Below are positions 22,350 to 33,900 of a DNA stretch of 64,000 nt, in pieces. This DNA is from Telmatactis stephensoni (taxonomy: Eukaryota; Cnidaria; Anthozoa; Actiniaria; Isophelliidae). The DNA lies in NCBI GenBank assembly GCA_029948255.1, contig JALIZF010001696.1:1-64000 (forward strand), written 5' to 3'. The notes under the pieces were generated by a model that saw only the letters and a program-made list of their open reading frames with translations, was not told where the DNA came from and searched no databases. The stretch's first letter is position 1, and each line of letters opens with the position of its first letter. Both the position numbers and the translations under genes were made by a program.

Positions 22350-23130
22350 TTAGAAGTAATTTGCGATACAAATTCGCGCTGTCTGTTAGGATGCAAAATT
22401 TTGTAATAAAAACTACCACCAAAATCTCATAAACATTTGAAAAACAGCGAGAAACATACTGCCATAAGAAGGACCAATGCCTATAGTAACTTGTCAACAA
22501 AATATAGAGACATTAGAAACTAAACGCCAATGTTATCCTCAAGCAAACTTGCGGAGTAATTATTGTGACCACGACGCGAAAGTTGCGGTTTTGTACTATC
22601 TCATAGTGGACTTCTAAAAATTCTGTCGAATTGTTTCCTGACATTTTCTAGTATGGGGTAGAACAAGATGTTAACATACCTGCTTCCAAGTGTCGTTGTC
22701 TTTGCTACACTAGCTATAATTCAGTAAGCGTTCAAAAACGAGCAACTACATTGACGTTTGAGCTACCAAGGTAAAACCCTCATGGTTTTTAATTTATTCA
22801 AAACAACATCCACTATCGATCTGGCATTGCCAAATTCCCAATGAGATTTAGACTCTGGAGAATAAAGACAGTAGTTCTCTGAATCATTTGAACGTGACAA
22901 TCACATGACAAGTTTGGGGTTTTTTTTAGCGGGGGGGGGGGGGGGGGGGGGCTTTTATGTTTTGTATTCATTTCATGCTTTTCTTTTACCAGTGGAGAGC
23001 ACCGAATCATTCTCTATTCCTAAATTATGCAATTTCTGTGTGAATAAACGTAGTGAACAACGTAAAAATTATGTCTAAACTACGTATAAAGGTGAGGTTA
23101 TACAAAACAAGCAATCAGCCACCTGCACAC
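22350..23130. other. Intergenic DNA
   Basis: No gene seen. A run of 21 G lies at 22931-22951. The frame at 22288-22500 (minus strand) has no recognisable domain. Confidence 0.5.
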
Positions 23131-23340
23131 AGCTGCATTATAAACAACTCAACAGGCAAGTAAGCAAACAGGCAAAAAGTTATTAATTTACTGGCTTACC
23201 TGAGAAAACAGCAGTTTGCAGCAATTTGCTACAACTGCCGGTTCTTTTTGCTCTTTTCGCGTTGACTCTAGGAGAGTTAATGAAAGGACAGGATTGCCTT
23301 TTTTGAAGGCAAACATGTTTTTCTCTTTTTTCTGCGACAG

Positions 23341-23576
23341 TTGTGTATCCTCATTACAGACGGAATGCACAACGACTACAAAGTTGACCATACGGCACCC
23401 CATAAAGCAGCCTAACCACTGAAGGAAAAAGGCGTGGAAGTGTTTACAGTGAGAATTTGAGGCGATATCGATGTATACTATCTAGAGGTTAAAACAGCTA
23501 GCAGACCTGACTGTTGTTATTCTAGCTACCGAGTATTTCTACGACTTAGAGAGAAAGACGAAAGAGATCTTGCATA
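23341..23576 (+). pseudogene. Lone dead type-B vWA second-half exon
   Basis: Follows a good acceptor (CTGCGACAG) and reads LCILITDGMHNDYKVDHTAP, then a TAA at 23413-23415 and a further stop near 23458. The upstream intron resembles the corresponding introns of genes 2 and 3 (CCTGAGAAAACAG, CTAGGAGAGTTA). The decay is mainly by substitution, unlike psi-A. It is a relic of a further array member. Confidence 0.8.
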
Positions 23577-23589
23577 TCACAGGAAAAAT

Positions 23590-23875
23590 CAAATATCTTA
23601 CACACTATGTAAAAATCATGTGAAAACCGTGTAAAAACACAGTAAATTGAAATTTACATACAGGTGTGGTACTTTTACACAGTGTGTAAATGTACAATAT
23701 ATGTAGTAAATTTTAACTATTATGTGAAATCTATATGCGAAATTTACATGATTGTTCAAACTATTTAATTAGCAATTTACCTCATTTTTACATGGTATTA
23801 TTATTTACATACTATATGTAAAAACATGTAAAATTATTTTCACATGATTTTTACATACTGCGCGTAAGATATTTG
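23590..23875. mobile_element. 286-bp palindromic MITE
   Basis: CAAATATCTTACACACTATG at the left faces its imperfect reverse complement at 23838-23875. The interior repeats ATGTAAAA-type words. A related fragment lies at 24640-24730. It inserted just after the dead exon. Confidence 0.75.
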
Positions 23876-24639
23876 AATCTGATTAATACCTAGACTTATT
23901 CCATAAGTCAAAGTTTACACTGGTTGGTCGCTCAGCTAGTGAGTCGGTGCCACACGGTGCAAGCTTATGGATTCAGCGCAATTTGTACCCACTCGGGACC
24001 CCTGCCCCGATTCCTGAAGCACCACCTTTACGGACTTAGTTTGTTATATATACATCATGTGGTTTTTAGGGCTAGCTAGTTGAAAAATGTTTAGAAATGT
24101 GTGTGTTACGTCATAAAATGTGATAATCGTCGTCGGTTTTGTAAAACCTATCGTAAAATGTAACCAGTAAAACCCGTCGAGTTTGGTAATATAACTGACC
24201 CTGATGGTAAATCTTAATAACACCTCGTCGTGTTTTGTAATAACTTTTCCAAAATATTAATAGCTCACTTCTGAGCGAAGGGACCAATTGCCCTTCGCTA
24301 CTAAGTAGCAGCTGGCTATTCACAAACAATTTCCCTGAATAACGTCTTTTCTTGTTCCATTAGCCAGGTTCTCAGTCTAACTAAATCTGACGACTGCTGG
24401 ACATGACTCTAATTGACAATTAGACCTCGAGGATGAAAGGACTACAAGTCAAGGCCATGAGCGGGCCGAAGACCAAATGGGGTATTGACTCGTAGTCCAT
24501 TCGTCCGCGAGGTCTAATTAATTGTTATAATATACTTACTAATCGGTCAAATAAAGGGAAGTCAATTCTCTTAGGTATTAATCAGATTCAGTTTTTAGAT
24601 GCTTACCCGTACAAATCTTCATGCTGATCACAGAAAAAA

Positions 24640-24730
24640 ATCAAATATCTTACAGAGTATGTAAAAATCATGTGAAAGTCATTTTAAATAGTATGTAAAT
24701 AATAAATAAATACCATGTAAAAATAAGCAG
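24640..24730. mobile_element. Truncated relative of the 23590 MITE
   Basis: Begins CAAATATCTTACAGAGTATG and continues AAAAATCATGTGAAAG, then loses similarity. No right end. Confidence 0.6.
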
Positions 24731-24879
24731 GGAAAATTCTTAATATAGTATCCTGTTAAATTACTGCATTATTAATCTATCATATTGTTTTCGCTACTGT
24801 TTTTAAGTCATGAAATTGTTCAGTCGAAGCTGGCAAGTCCTTAAGTGAATATCTAAACAACCAACGCGAACAGTTGTAG

Positions 24880-25265
24880 TAGTATAAAAAGTAAATAGTA
24901 TAGTAGCAAGGAGAAAACTTCAGTGCATTTCTAGATACCTGATTGTAGTGAATCGTGAAGGTGAAGGTGTTTCCGTACGTTAAGCATTTTAATTGGCTGA
25001 AGTTGTCAATCACGCCATCAATATGTATTTCATGATATCAATATTTTGGTTTTAGAGGTCATGTTTTTTTATATTTACGTTTTATATTTCAAGCCTGGAT
25101 ATATTTCAGGATTTGGTTCTAGCGGTTCCGAAAACTTCTGGAAGTGACTAGAAGATATATGGTTTGATGTCAGCTTTCACACGGAAGGCTGTTTTTCTGT
25201 GTTCCTGTTGTAATTTTGCTTTCATGGTTCTCCCGTAGCTGATAGAGCAGAAAAAAGTGACATAT
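24880..25265 (+). repeat. Upstream module U3 (before gene 2)
   Basis: GTGAAGGTGAAGGTGTTTCC core, GGTTCTAGCGGTTCCGAAAA and TTCCTGTTGTAATTTTGCTT stretches as in U1. It lies about 2.9 kb before the gene 2 start. Confidence 0.55.
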
Positions 25266-25453
25266 GGATACAAAAATTAAAATAAAATTAAAAATTAAAA
25301 AAAACCATTATTTTCATATATATATCTCAAAGTAATTTACTGTAACCTGACAAGCGTATGATTTGCAGATGTTTTGATCAATGGTAGCAAAAACGTGTCG
25401 TTCATATTTTGTTTTTGATGTATCATTGCCAGTTAAACGTTAAACAAAAAGTA

Positions 25454-26159
25454 TAGACAAGGCGCATTTTCGAGAAATCAGATACCTGGAGGCATTTTGG
25501 GGTAGAGGCTGGTAACATAACTATTCTAAACCGATTTGTCATCCTGAATGTGAATATGACTGTTACCAAGACGTATTCTGCAATCTTATACGTGTAAGAC
25601 GTGTTTTGTGAATTGCTACAGTCATTTCATACTAACGGCTTTTTCATGTAATTCCAAAAGTTTCCAAACTTAAAAACAATTACCATAACTGGAAAGAGCA
25701 CATCAAAATCAGTAAAACTGTGAAGTTTGAAGGATACCAGTTGAAAAATCAAGGAGATATGAATTTTCAAAAATCGAAATTTGTTGGTATCTCTTGCATA
25801 ACTGTAAGTGTTTTTATACAAAATTTCGCTTTTTGAAAATTCGTATCTCCTTGATTTTTCAACTGATATCCTTCAAACTTCACAGTTTTACTGATTTTGA
25901 TATGCTCTTTCCAGCTATGGTAATTGTTTTTAAGTTTGGGAACTTTTGGAATTACATGAAAAAGCCGTTAGTAGAAATGACTGTAGCAATTCACAAAATA
26001 CGTCATTTACACGTATAAGATTGCAGAATACGTCTTGGTAACAGCCATATTCGGATTCAGCATGAAAAATTAGTTTAGAATAGTTATGTTACCAGCCTCT
26101 ACCCCAAAATGCCTTCTGCACTTTTTGCGATCGACTTTTTCAATTTTGCGCCTTGTCTA
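25454..26159. mobile_element. 706-bp foldback element
   Basis: Arms of about 330 bp begin TAGACAAGGCGCA and end TGCGCCTTGTCTA, flanked by GTA on each side. Only about 30-50 bp of loop separates them. The two open frames (25627 minus, 25794 plus) are the same arm read twice and are not genes. Confidence 0.85.
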
Positions 26160-27772
26160 GTATGACAACAACAGCTTTTCAGTTTTCCCGCTCAGTCCCC
26201 ACAGTACGTAATAAGACTATATGTTTCCTTTGGCATAATTTGCAAAAGAGGTCATATTTTTTTACCGCATGCATTTTTTGCTATAAAACATCCAGCAGGG
26301 CTCTTGCAAATAGAACATGTATAGAGATCTGGGTCAACCAACAAGCTTATATTACTATATAAGAATTTCTTGTACGTAATCAGATCTAGAATGCTAAAAT
26401 TGTTATAATTCAAAATTTATATCTAATTTTATATTTTCATATATTTTTTTATCACTATGTACTATTAATAATCCATATATCTCGCTGATATGTCGTGTCG
26501 CAGGTGCCTCTATGTATAGTAGGGATAGCTCTTTCGTTTTGTGTCCCCAAAAAAAGAAAACAAAAGAGTTATCCCTTCTACATAGGGGCACCCTCTCTCA
26601 TGTGAACGGGCCCTAAACCTCTTTGAAAGGCTAATTATTTCCTTTAAAAGGTATATGAAAGGGATATTACAGATACTCAACGATACTCAACAATCCTGAC
26701 GATAGTCAAAAAGAAAATAATACGTATTCTCCTTTTATACGCCTTTCATTTCAAAACTAAAAGTACCCTTTGCGGTTCGATCATAGGACTTGTCCAACAC
26801 ATGCAGCTCAATACTCATGATCATCAGACCGTCTTTTCGCGTTTGAAAGAAGAGTGATAATGTTTTTTTAGTTTTGAATCGGCTAAATTTAGGGGTGCTT
26901 TCGCTTGAAAAAGAAAATAAAGCAAAACAATTGCGTCAAATTTAGAGCGTCCAATTTGAAGGGTTTTTAGATTAAAGACAAATTGTTAAAGCATGCGAAA
27001 CCGTGACTTTATTCCATTCCCAAGGTAATTTTAGCTACGAATGGAACTCATTGAGATCCCAAACTCTGTACCTATTTGATACTAATATTCACTGATGCCA
27101 AAACCTCTAAAACCGAAGTGGTGAACATCATAATGCCCGAAAAACATTAACCTGACAAATCGAGCGCAGCTGCTTATTTTCTTCTATGAGTTTAAGTGTA
27201 CAAGCTTCACCGAATATGATACCCCCTATCTGCCCTATGCTTTAGATTTCTCACATTTCTTACGCGCCGCTTAATAGATGCTAGCATGAATTAGCAATAT
27301 TACATAGATTGTCAAAACCTCTAAAACCATAATGTAAAGCTCGAAAAAGGAATCGAAAACCCCTAATCTGCCAGCAAGTGAGCAGCTTAGAGAACAAACA
27401 CTAAAAACGTGCAACATAACTATTGCAAATAGTGCTATTTAATGCAATTGGTGCTATTCCGCGTCATTTCAGTACGAAGTAGTATTTTACGCTTTTTATG
27501 TTTGTACCCTAATTGTTTTTTGTTTTTTAAATACTTAATATGTATTAAAGAATAAACAGTGAAACTTTACGAAACTCTGCAGTTTTACTAATATTGGCGT
27601 GATAAATTTGATAGTGAATTCGTTTTTACGATATATACAATATTTTATAATGTCACGTATAGGGTTTATTATATTGATACTGATACTGATATTTGCAATC
27701 ATCTGTGGAACCAGCTTTAACCGTAATATTATAATGATAATCGCGGGTTTTTTCTTTTGTCAGGCTTTTGCC
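26160..27772. other. Gene 2 upstream DNA
   Basis: No gene. 26980-27100 and 27200-27370 resemble 45390-45475 and 46240-46395 before gene 3 (CTATTTGATACTAA; AGATGCTAGCATGAA; ACCTCTAAAACCATAATGT), so this is shared promoter-side sequence. The U5-like block found before gene 3 is missing here. Confidence 0.55.
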
Positions 27773-27780
27773 TATAAATA
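27773..27780 (+). promoter_or_regulatory. TATA box of gene 2
   Basis: TATAAATA 92 bp before the first ATG, identical in position and context to gene 3 (GTCTATAAATACCAA against GCCTATAAATACCAA). Confidence 0.75.
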
Positions 27781-27819
27781 CCAACATACACCCAGGCTAC
27801 AGTCTCACACCAAACTTTC

Positions 27820-27847
27820 AAACGTTGTACAATTAATTGTTACGTTT
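27820..27847 (+). promoter_or_regulatory. Near-palindrome in the gene 2 leader
   Basis: AAACGTTGTACAATT followed by AATTGTTACGTTT, centred on CAATTAATTG. It lies between the TATA box and the start codon and is conserved before gene 3. It could be a dimeric factor site or an RNA hairpin. Confidence 0.4.
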
Positions 27848-27864
27848 GGTTTGAAGTAACATTA

Positions 27865-27958
27865 ATGATGAAGAAGATTCTCGTTGTGATATTTATGGCT
27901 GTCGCAACTGGTTTTTGCTCTGAAATAAGCAGAGATGATGCTGGGAGCCATAATCCTT
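27865..27958 (+). CDS. Gene 2 exon 1: signal peptide
   Basis: MMKKILVVIFMAVATGFC followed by SEISRDDAGSHNP. Phase 1 out at GTAAGT. Nearly identical to gene 3 exon 1. Confidence 0.9.
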
Positions 27959-30900
27959 GTAAGTATACTATGTTGCTTATTCCTCTAGTACTTATTTATT
28001 CATTTCTATTTCACACCTACTGATTCCTCTGAGCCGTTTGGATTGTCTAGTCCCCACGAGTTATATTTCTTTTATAGGAAATATCTGAGTTCATAAATAT
28101 AGGAGAGGATGTGTGCGTTTCTTTAGCTAGTTAGAGAGAAATTGTCCCCTTTGTCCCTGTGCCATCTAAGGCCTGTCTGTTGCTCCAGTAAACTCACTTT
28201 GCTTTATTTATTTTATTTATTTTATTTTTATTTATTTTTATTTATTTTTACTTTTTTACCTAACAATGTTCGGAAGTATTCTATGGCAATAGCGATTAAA
28301 GTTTTTCAGCACAATAGTTTATCCATCCGTCTAAATGTTTGTCATGTCGATTTGAGAAACATTGTCACAAGAGTGATTAAATCTATTATAAAGCCGTTTG
28401 GACTTTGTAAAAAGCCAAAGGGCGTGGTTAGTTACATGAATTCGAACGATTTCGACTTGGGTTAAATTGGCCATGTACAAGCACCTAAAGACAAGTCAAT
28501 AGGAAGAGTTTAAAAGCTATTATATAATAGAATTTTACGAGCGCGCGATCTGATTGGTCAATTAGCCATACTTTATCAGAGTACAGATAATAGAAGTGAT
28601 GTCACAAGATCAAAATCTTGTACTCACAATGTTTGTTTTGAGTCCTTTCAGCGTATTTCATTTGTAAAATTAGCAACAACTTTATAAACACAAGAAAATC
28701 TATCCCTTTATATTGTGCAATCCCTCGCGACCAAGTCAAAACAAGTCTGGGAAAATTCCCGCCATTTTCTGTTAGCGGACGCGCGCGTTTGTACACCCGA
28801 ACAGCGGGAAAAGGCAATGTGATGAAAGGAAAGCAAACCTCTTTACTCGGGCTACCTGTGGTAGCTCGAGTCTAGGTTTACCTTTTCGGTCTATCTATCT
28901 ATCTATCTATCAACGTCGCAAATCGGCAAATTACCCAGAAGCCTTTGGGGTACACTGTTGACCACGAGGCTTCCTATGGTCGCGAGAGATTTATAAGAAC
29001 AAAATGGCGGACGCTATCAATCGGAATTTTTCGAACTATTGGCTTTTAATCTCAAGATACTTTGCTTTAATCGTTAATATCGAATTCTCGAATTTAGTGA
29101 TGACCTTCTTACCAGCTGTTGTAATCAACTTATAATGTATTGATCGTCCAAGAACACGAGACAGATCGATTTGTGGCAGCGAACTTCACTTGAGGACAGA
29201 CATGTAAGACACGGAGATATTGTCTTTAATAGATCAGTAGTTTGTTTAAATTAATAATATTTCACCACTGCTTGCACATAATATTTGCTTACACGGTGTC
29301 TACCGTCATGCTCTTCCTGAGAGCCGTGTTAAAAACGAACTAATTAACTAACAATATATCTACAATTAACTAGAAAGACTCAGGATTCTTGCCTTTGCGT
29401 AATAAGGTGACTAGGGTGTATTAAAGGTGACTAGGGTGTATTAAATAATTAAGCCAGGAAACAGAAATTAGTAAATGGTGCAAAATTACACCAAATAAAC
29501 AATGGAAAACAAATGATTTTTTGTTATTAACTTATAAATATTTAGTGCAATCTGCTGTATTTTGTACAATGTCATGATTATATTGAATGCACTTTATTGT
29601 CAATCATGCTCAATGTTATCAGATAAAAATATAGTGATGGATAATCATGGAAATGATAGTAATGTTTATGAGACCTTATATTAGCAACAATTGAAGAATA
29701 ATTTTAGAATGTACGAAATGATATTTTCAATCAATGAAAAGTGATACTCAACCACAAATTTGAACAAGCTTTGTTCAACCATGTTCACAGAAACAAGATA
29801 AAGTGGATTTGAATTGAAGGTATTACTGTATGTAGTAGTATCAGATTGATGTGCACGGAGGAGCTATATATGGTATCGGTAATGAGCATATATTGTATGA
29901 CATTACACTTCTTCAAATAAAGCATCAGCAACTGACTACTGCTATAATCATTGATCTGCTCCATATTAAAAACATGGTAATACATGTATTGAAAAGTTGT
30001 GTTAAGAAACTGAAATGATTTCATAGAAAGGTAACTGTGGTACTTCTAGAATCTACCAATGTGACAACAGCAATATCAAAATCATTTTAACTTGGACATT
30101 GAAACAGTCTGCCACAGTTTGTAAGTTTTGTTTCCATAAATCAAAGTAAAAAAGTACAGAATAGAAATTTAAATTGTCTGAGCTATAATGTATTATCTAT
30201 AGATCATATTGGATCATTTGGTAGGCATTTACAAAATAAAGCAGACTGTATACTGTATATGGTGTGATAAAAAGCTAGACCAGCAGTATATTAAGGTGGC
30301 TGGACCCTATTTCGCCAGTGCGCGGGTAGTCGAATTGAAGCGGCTATTAATTGCGTTACAGAATTAAGTTGACCAAACTTTTTACGCACACCTACTACAA
30401 ATGGACCAAATTTTATAATGATGCTAGTTTGGTTGAAATCGGAGCTTTTTGAACATCGAAATTGTTATACACTTGATTTGAAATTTTGCCAATTTTCTCA
30501 AAATCCTGACCTCGACGAGCAAAACGATTTATGAGACTTTGTAAATCAAATGTTTGTCTATAATGTGAGAGCGTTTCAAGAAATTCTATTAAACCGATTT
30601 TTAGTAAAAACGGAGCAATTATTTTACTTTGAAGAAATTTAAATCCGTGGGTGCTTTACTAAAGTAATTTTATAACAATAATTTCCCAAAGAAAACTAGC
30701 AATATTTTTGGTTCCAAATAATACCAAGGCATGGTTCTTTATTTTGTGAATATGTCATCGTATTTGCAGTTTTTGATTGCCGTTGAGACGACTGTACGTA
30801 AAGCACTAAATTGCCGCGTTTAACTCGGAATTTCGACATACGCGTTAATAATACTGTTTCTTGAAAACTAGTAGATGAATTTTTTTTTATTTCTCGATAT

Positions 30901-33900
30901 TGAATATTCAATCCTTTACCAGTAAGGTGTGTAAATTACAAAGGCATTGAAGTTTTTTAAGACCATTAAATAATTTTTTAAACATTGCCATATGTGCATC
31001 TCTATTCTCCGAGTTGTTGCCGGTGTTTGATTATGCATGCCTGCATGCGTGTCGCTTTGGCGCCTCGTGCAAAAAATGCAAATATACATGGAAAGTCACG
31101 CCAGTGATATAAAGAGTAACGCTGTACGTAGCATTCCTTACTACAGTTTCTAGAACTATGGTATTTCCTTGTACAAAAAGGAAACGGAGAAGAGAAATAT
31201 TGCAGGAAAACACATTAAAGGCTAAAAAGGCGAAGAAAAGTAGTTCACCAGTCCAGGTAACTTGGAAGACTTCCACGTATTTGCATTTTTTGCACGAGGT
31301 GCCAAAGCGACACGCATGCAGGCATGCATAATCAAACACCGGCAACAACTCGGAGAATAGAGATGCACATTTGGCAATGTTTAAAAAATTATTTAATGGT
31401 CTTAAAAAACTTCAATGCCTTTGTAATTTACACACCTTACTGGTAAAGGATTGATTAATCAATATCGAGAAATAAAAAAAAATTCATCTACTAGTTTTCA
31501 AGAACCAGTATTATTAACGTGGATGTCGAAATTCCGAGATAAACGCAGGAATTTAGTGCTTTACGTACAGTCGTCTCAACGGCAATCAAAAACTGCAAAT
31601 ACGATGACATATTCACAAAATAAAGAACCATGCCTTGGTATTATTTAGAACCAAAAATATTGCTAGTTTTCTTTGGGAAATTATTGTTATAAAATTAATT
31701 TAGTAGAGTACCCGCGGTTTTAAATTTCTTCAAAGTAAAATAATAGCCGATTTGCATGATGGCGTCATTTGACTACAACTACCAGAATGCTTTACGAATT
31801 TTCTTTCTTATTCAGATTTGTTTTCCCTCTTGAGGATAGTTAAACAATTGGTACTAATTAATTTACAAAAGAAAGTGGGCAAAGCATTCTGGTAGCTGTA
31901 GTCAAATGACGGCATCATGCAAATGGCCTATTGCTCCGTTTTTACTAAAAATCGGTTTAATAGAATTTCTTGAAACGCTCTCACATTATAGACAAACATT
32001 TGATTTACAAAGTCTCATAAATCGTTTTGCTCGTCGAGGTCAGGATTTTGAGAAAATTGGCAAAATTTCAAATCAAGTGTATAACAATTTCGATGTTCAA
32101 AAAGCTCCGATTTCAACCAAACTAGCATCATTATAAAATTTGGTCCATTTGTAGTAGGTGTGCGTAAAAAGTTTGGTCAACTTAATTCTGTAACGCAATT
32201 AATAGCCGCTTCAATTCGACTACCCGCGCACTGGCGAAATAGGGTCCAGCCACCTTAATAACCATCATGATGTGGTACAATTATGTACAAACTACTTTCT
32301 CCCCAATATAATTTGTGTTCTACTCTGGGAGTACTTGTCATGCATTTTTGCAATCAAAAGACACTGACAAGTCAAACTGGTTTCCATCAACTTCTGTTCT
32401 CCATTTCTCCCCAAGTACTATACACAGGTGTAGCCCGAGTGAACGCCTATTAGGCGTCTAGTTGCTTTTAAGTTGACTTTTACGTAAATAACACGAAAAA
32501 AAAAAAGACAGAAAATGTAAATGTTGGTTTCAAGGCAAAGCTGACGTCTTCTTTAGACTGGAACCAAAACTTTTGGAACCGTAAAATACAATTTTTGAGC
32601 TTTAGTTTTCGGTAGAGTATTTTGGATGTTTGTCGAGGACGAACTGACAGTGGCTTCACTCAACGTTGTAAAAGCAAGGGTGTACTTAAATTTTAGTCAA
32701 AGACACTTTCAGTATTTCTACGACTCTTGGAAACAAAGATTTGAACTCAACATTGCTGTGGAAGACGACGACCAGAAGTTTCTTTACCCGTCAGAACCAA
32801 TTATTTTCTACCGATAAGTAAGCTTGCGTCTCGAAAATTCCAAGCTATGGTTTGGACGTAAACAAATACTGAGATATGTCAGGCAAGATAGATTTTGGAA
32901 AATCTAATCACCTGTTCAAAATATTGAGGTAACTTAATGAATTACGTAGAAGTAAACCACTGTTTATTTACAGAAGCACTATTTTTTGCATAATTTTGTC
33001 GATTTGTCGAAAGACGTGCGCTGTTTTCCTAACTTTGATTTTCAGTTTTACCAGTTTCTTTGCTCGTAAAATTCTATTATATAAAGCAAATAGATCAAGC
33101 AAATAGATCAGGCGTAGCAAAACACTCCTGAAGCTATAAAACACTCAAAAATATAAAGCTATAGAAATCACTCGCCTACGGCTCGTGATTTCTATAACTT
33201 TTTTCGTGTTTTACAGCTCCAGTCGTGTTCCTGATCAGAGTACAGAACATAGCTACGCCTGATCTATTTGTTATTTGAAAACTATTGTAACGGCACGAAA
33301 GGCGCACAGCAACGCTGAACAAACAGAGAGACAAACAGACAGGCAGACAGAACAGTCGTTTGCCTTGAGACTTACCCTCTCTCCTGACGAACATGTTCGA
33401 AAACGTTCGTTTCTTCAACATTCAATTTTGTTTTTATCCGAGCTAAAGGGCCTGCGTACGATCCATCGTCAGGTAACTTGAATATGAGGCCGTTTTGGGA
33501 GGGGGAGGGAAGAGGAGGGAGGGGACTGGGAAGGAGACGGAATAAGGGGGACTGGGAGGGAAGAGGGGAGGGAGGGCATCTTCTCTCCTCCCCAGTTTTC
33601 TTTCCCCTCCCCCCTCTTAAAAAATGTGCTTGTTGATCTGTTTTCTCAATTCCCCATAACAAGATTGACCACCACGAGCTATATAGAGAAGCAGGTGAAC
33701 CCATGGCATGAGTACCATGAACTTGCCTGTAGTATCTTCCTTGGCACTGGAATTCTTTCGGTGCTGAGACTTCGTTGACTTAGATGCATATCAGAAGAAA
33801 GTTATTTTACAATTGGAGAGGAGATTAAAGGAGAGGAGAGGAGAAGGAAGGAGACGAGAAAAAAGAGAGCAGAGCAGAGTCGGCCGATCAGAGCACATCA

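Larger units (their letters stand above)
17380..22350. repeat. Segmental duplicate of 480-3960
   Basis: Starts CGCTTTTACACTTGCCTTCG and runs through the exons, introns and 3' region of gene 1 to CATCATGCCGTCTCAGGAC, matching the same order in psi-A. Differences are mostly element insertions: 17521-18923, 19549-19647, 19877-20000 and 21897-22164. Confidence 0.85.

Noticed and set aside
25627..26018. Two similar short proteins on opposite strands
   Set aside because: They are the two arms of a foldback element read from each side.
28142..28465. 107-aa frame in gene 2 intron 1
   Set aside because: The paralogous intron of gene 3 does not keep the frame, so it is not under coding constraint.
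30696..31648. Mirrored frames starting MN/MINQYREIKKNSS
   Set aside because: Arms of the 2-kb foldback; mutated differently in each arm, no known domain.
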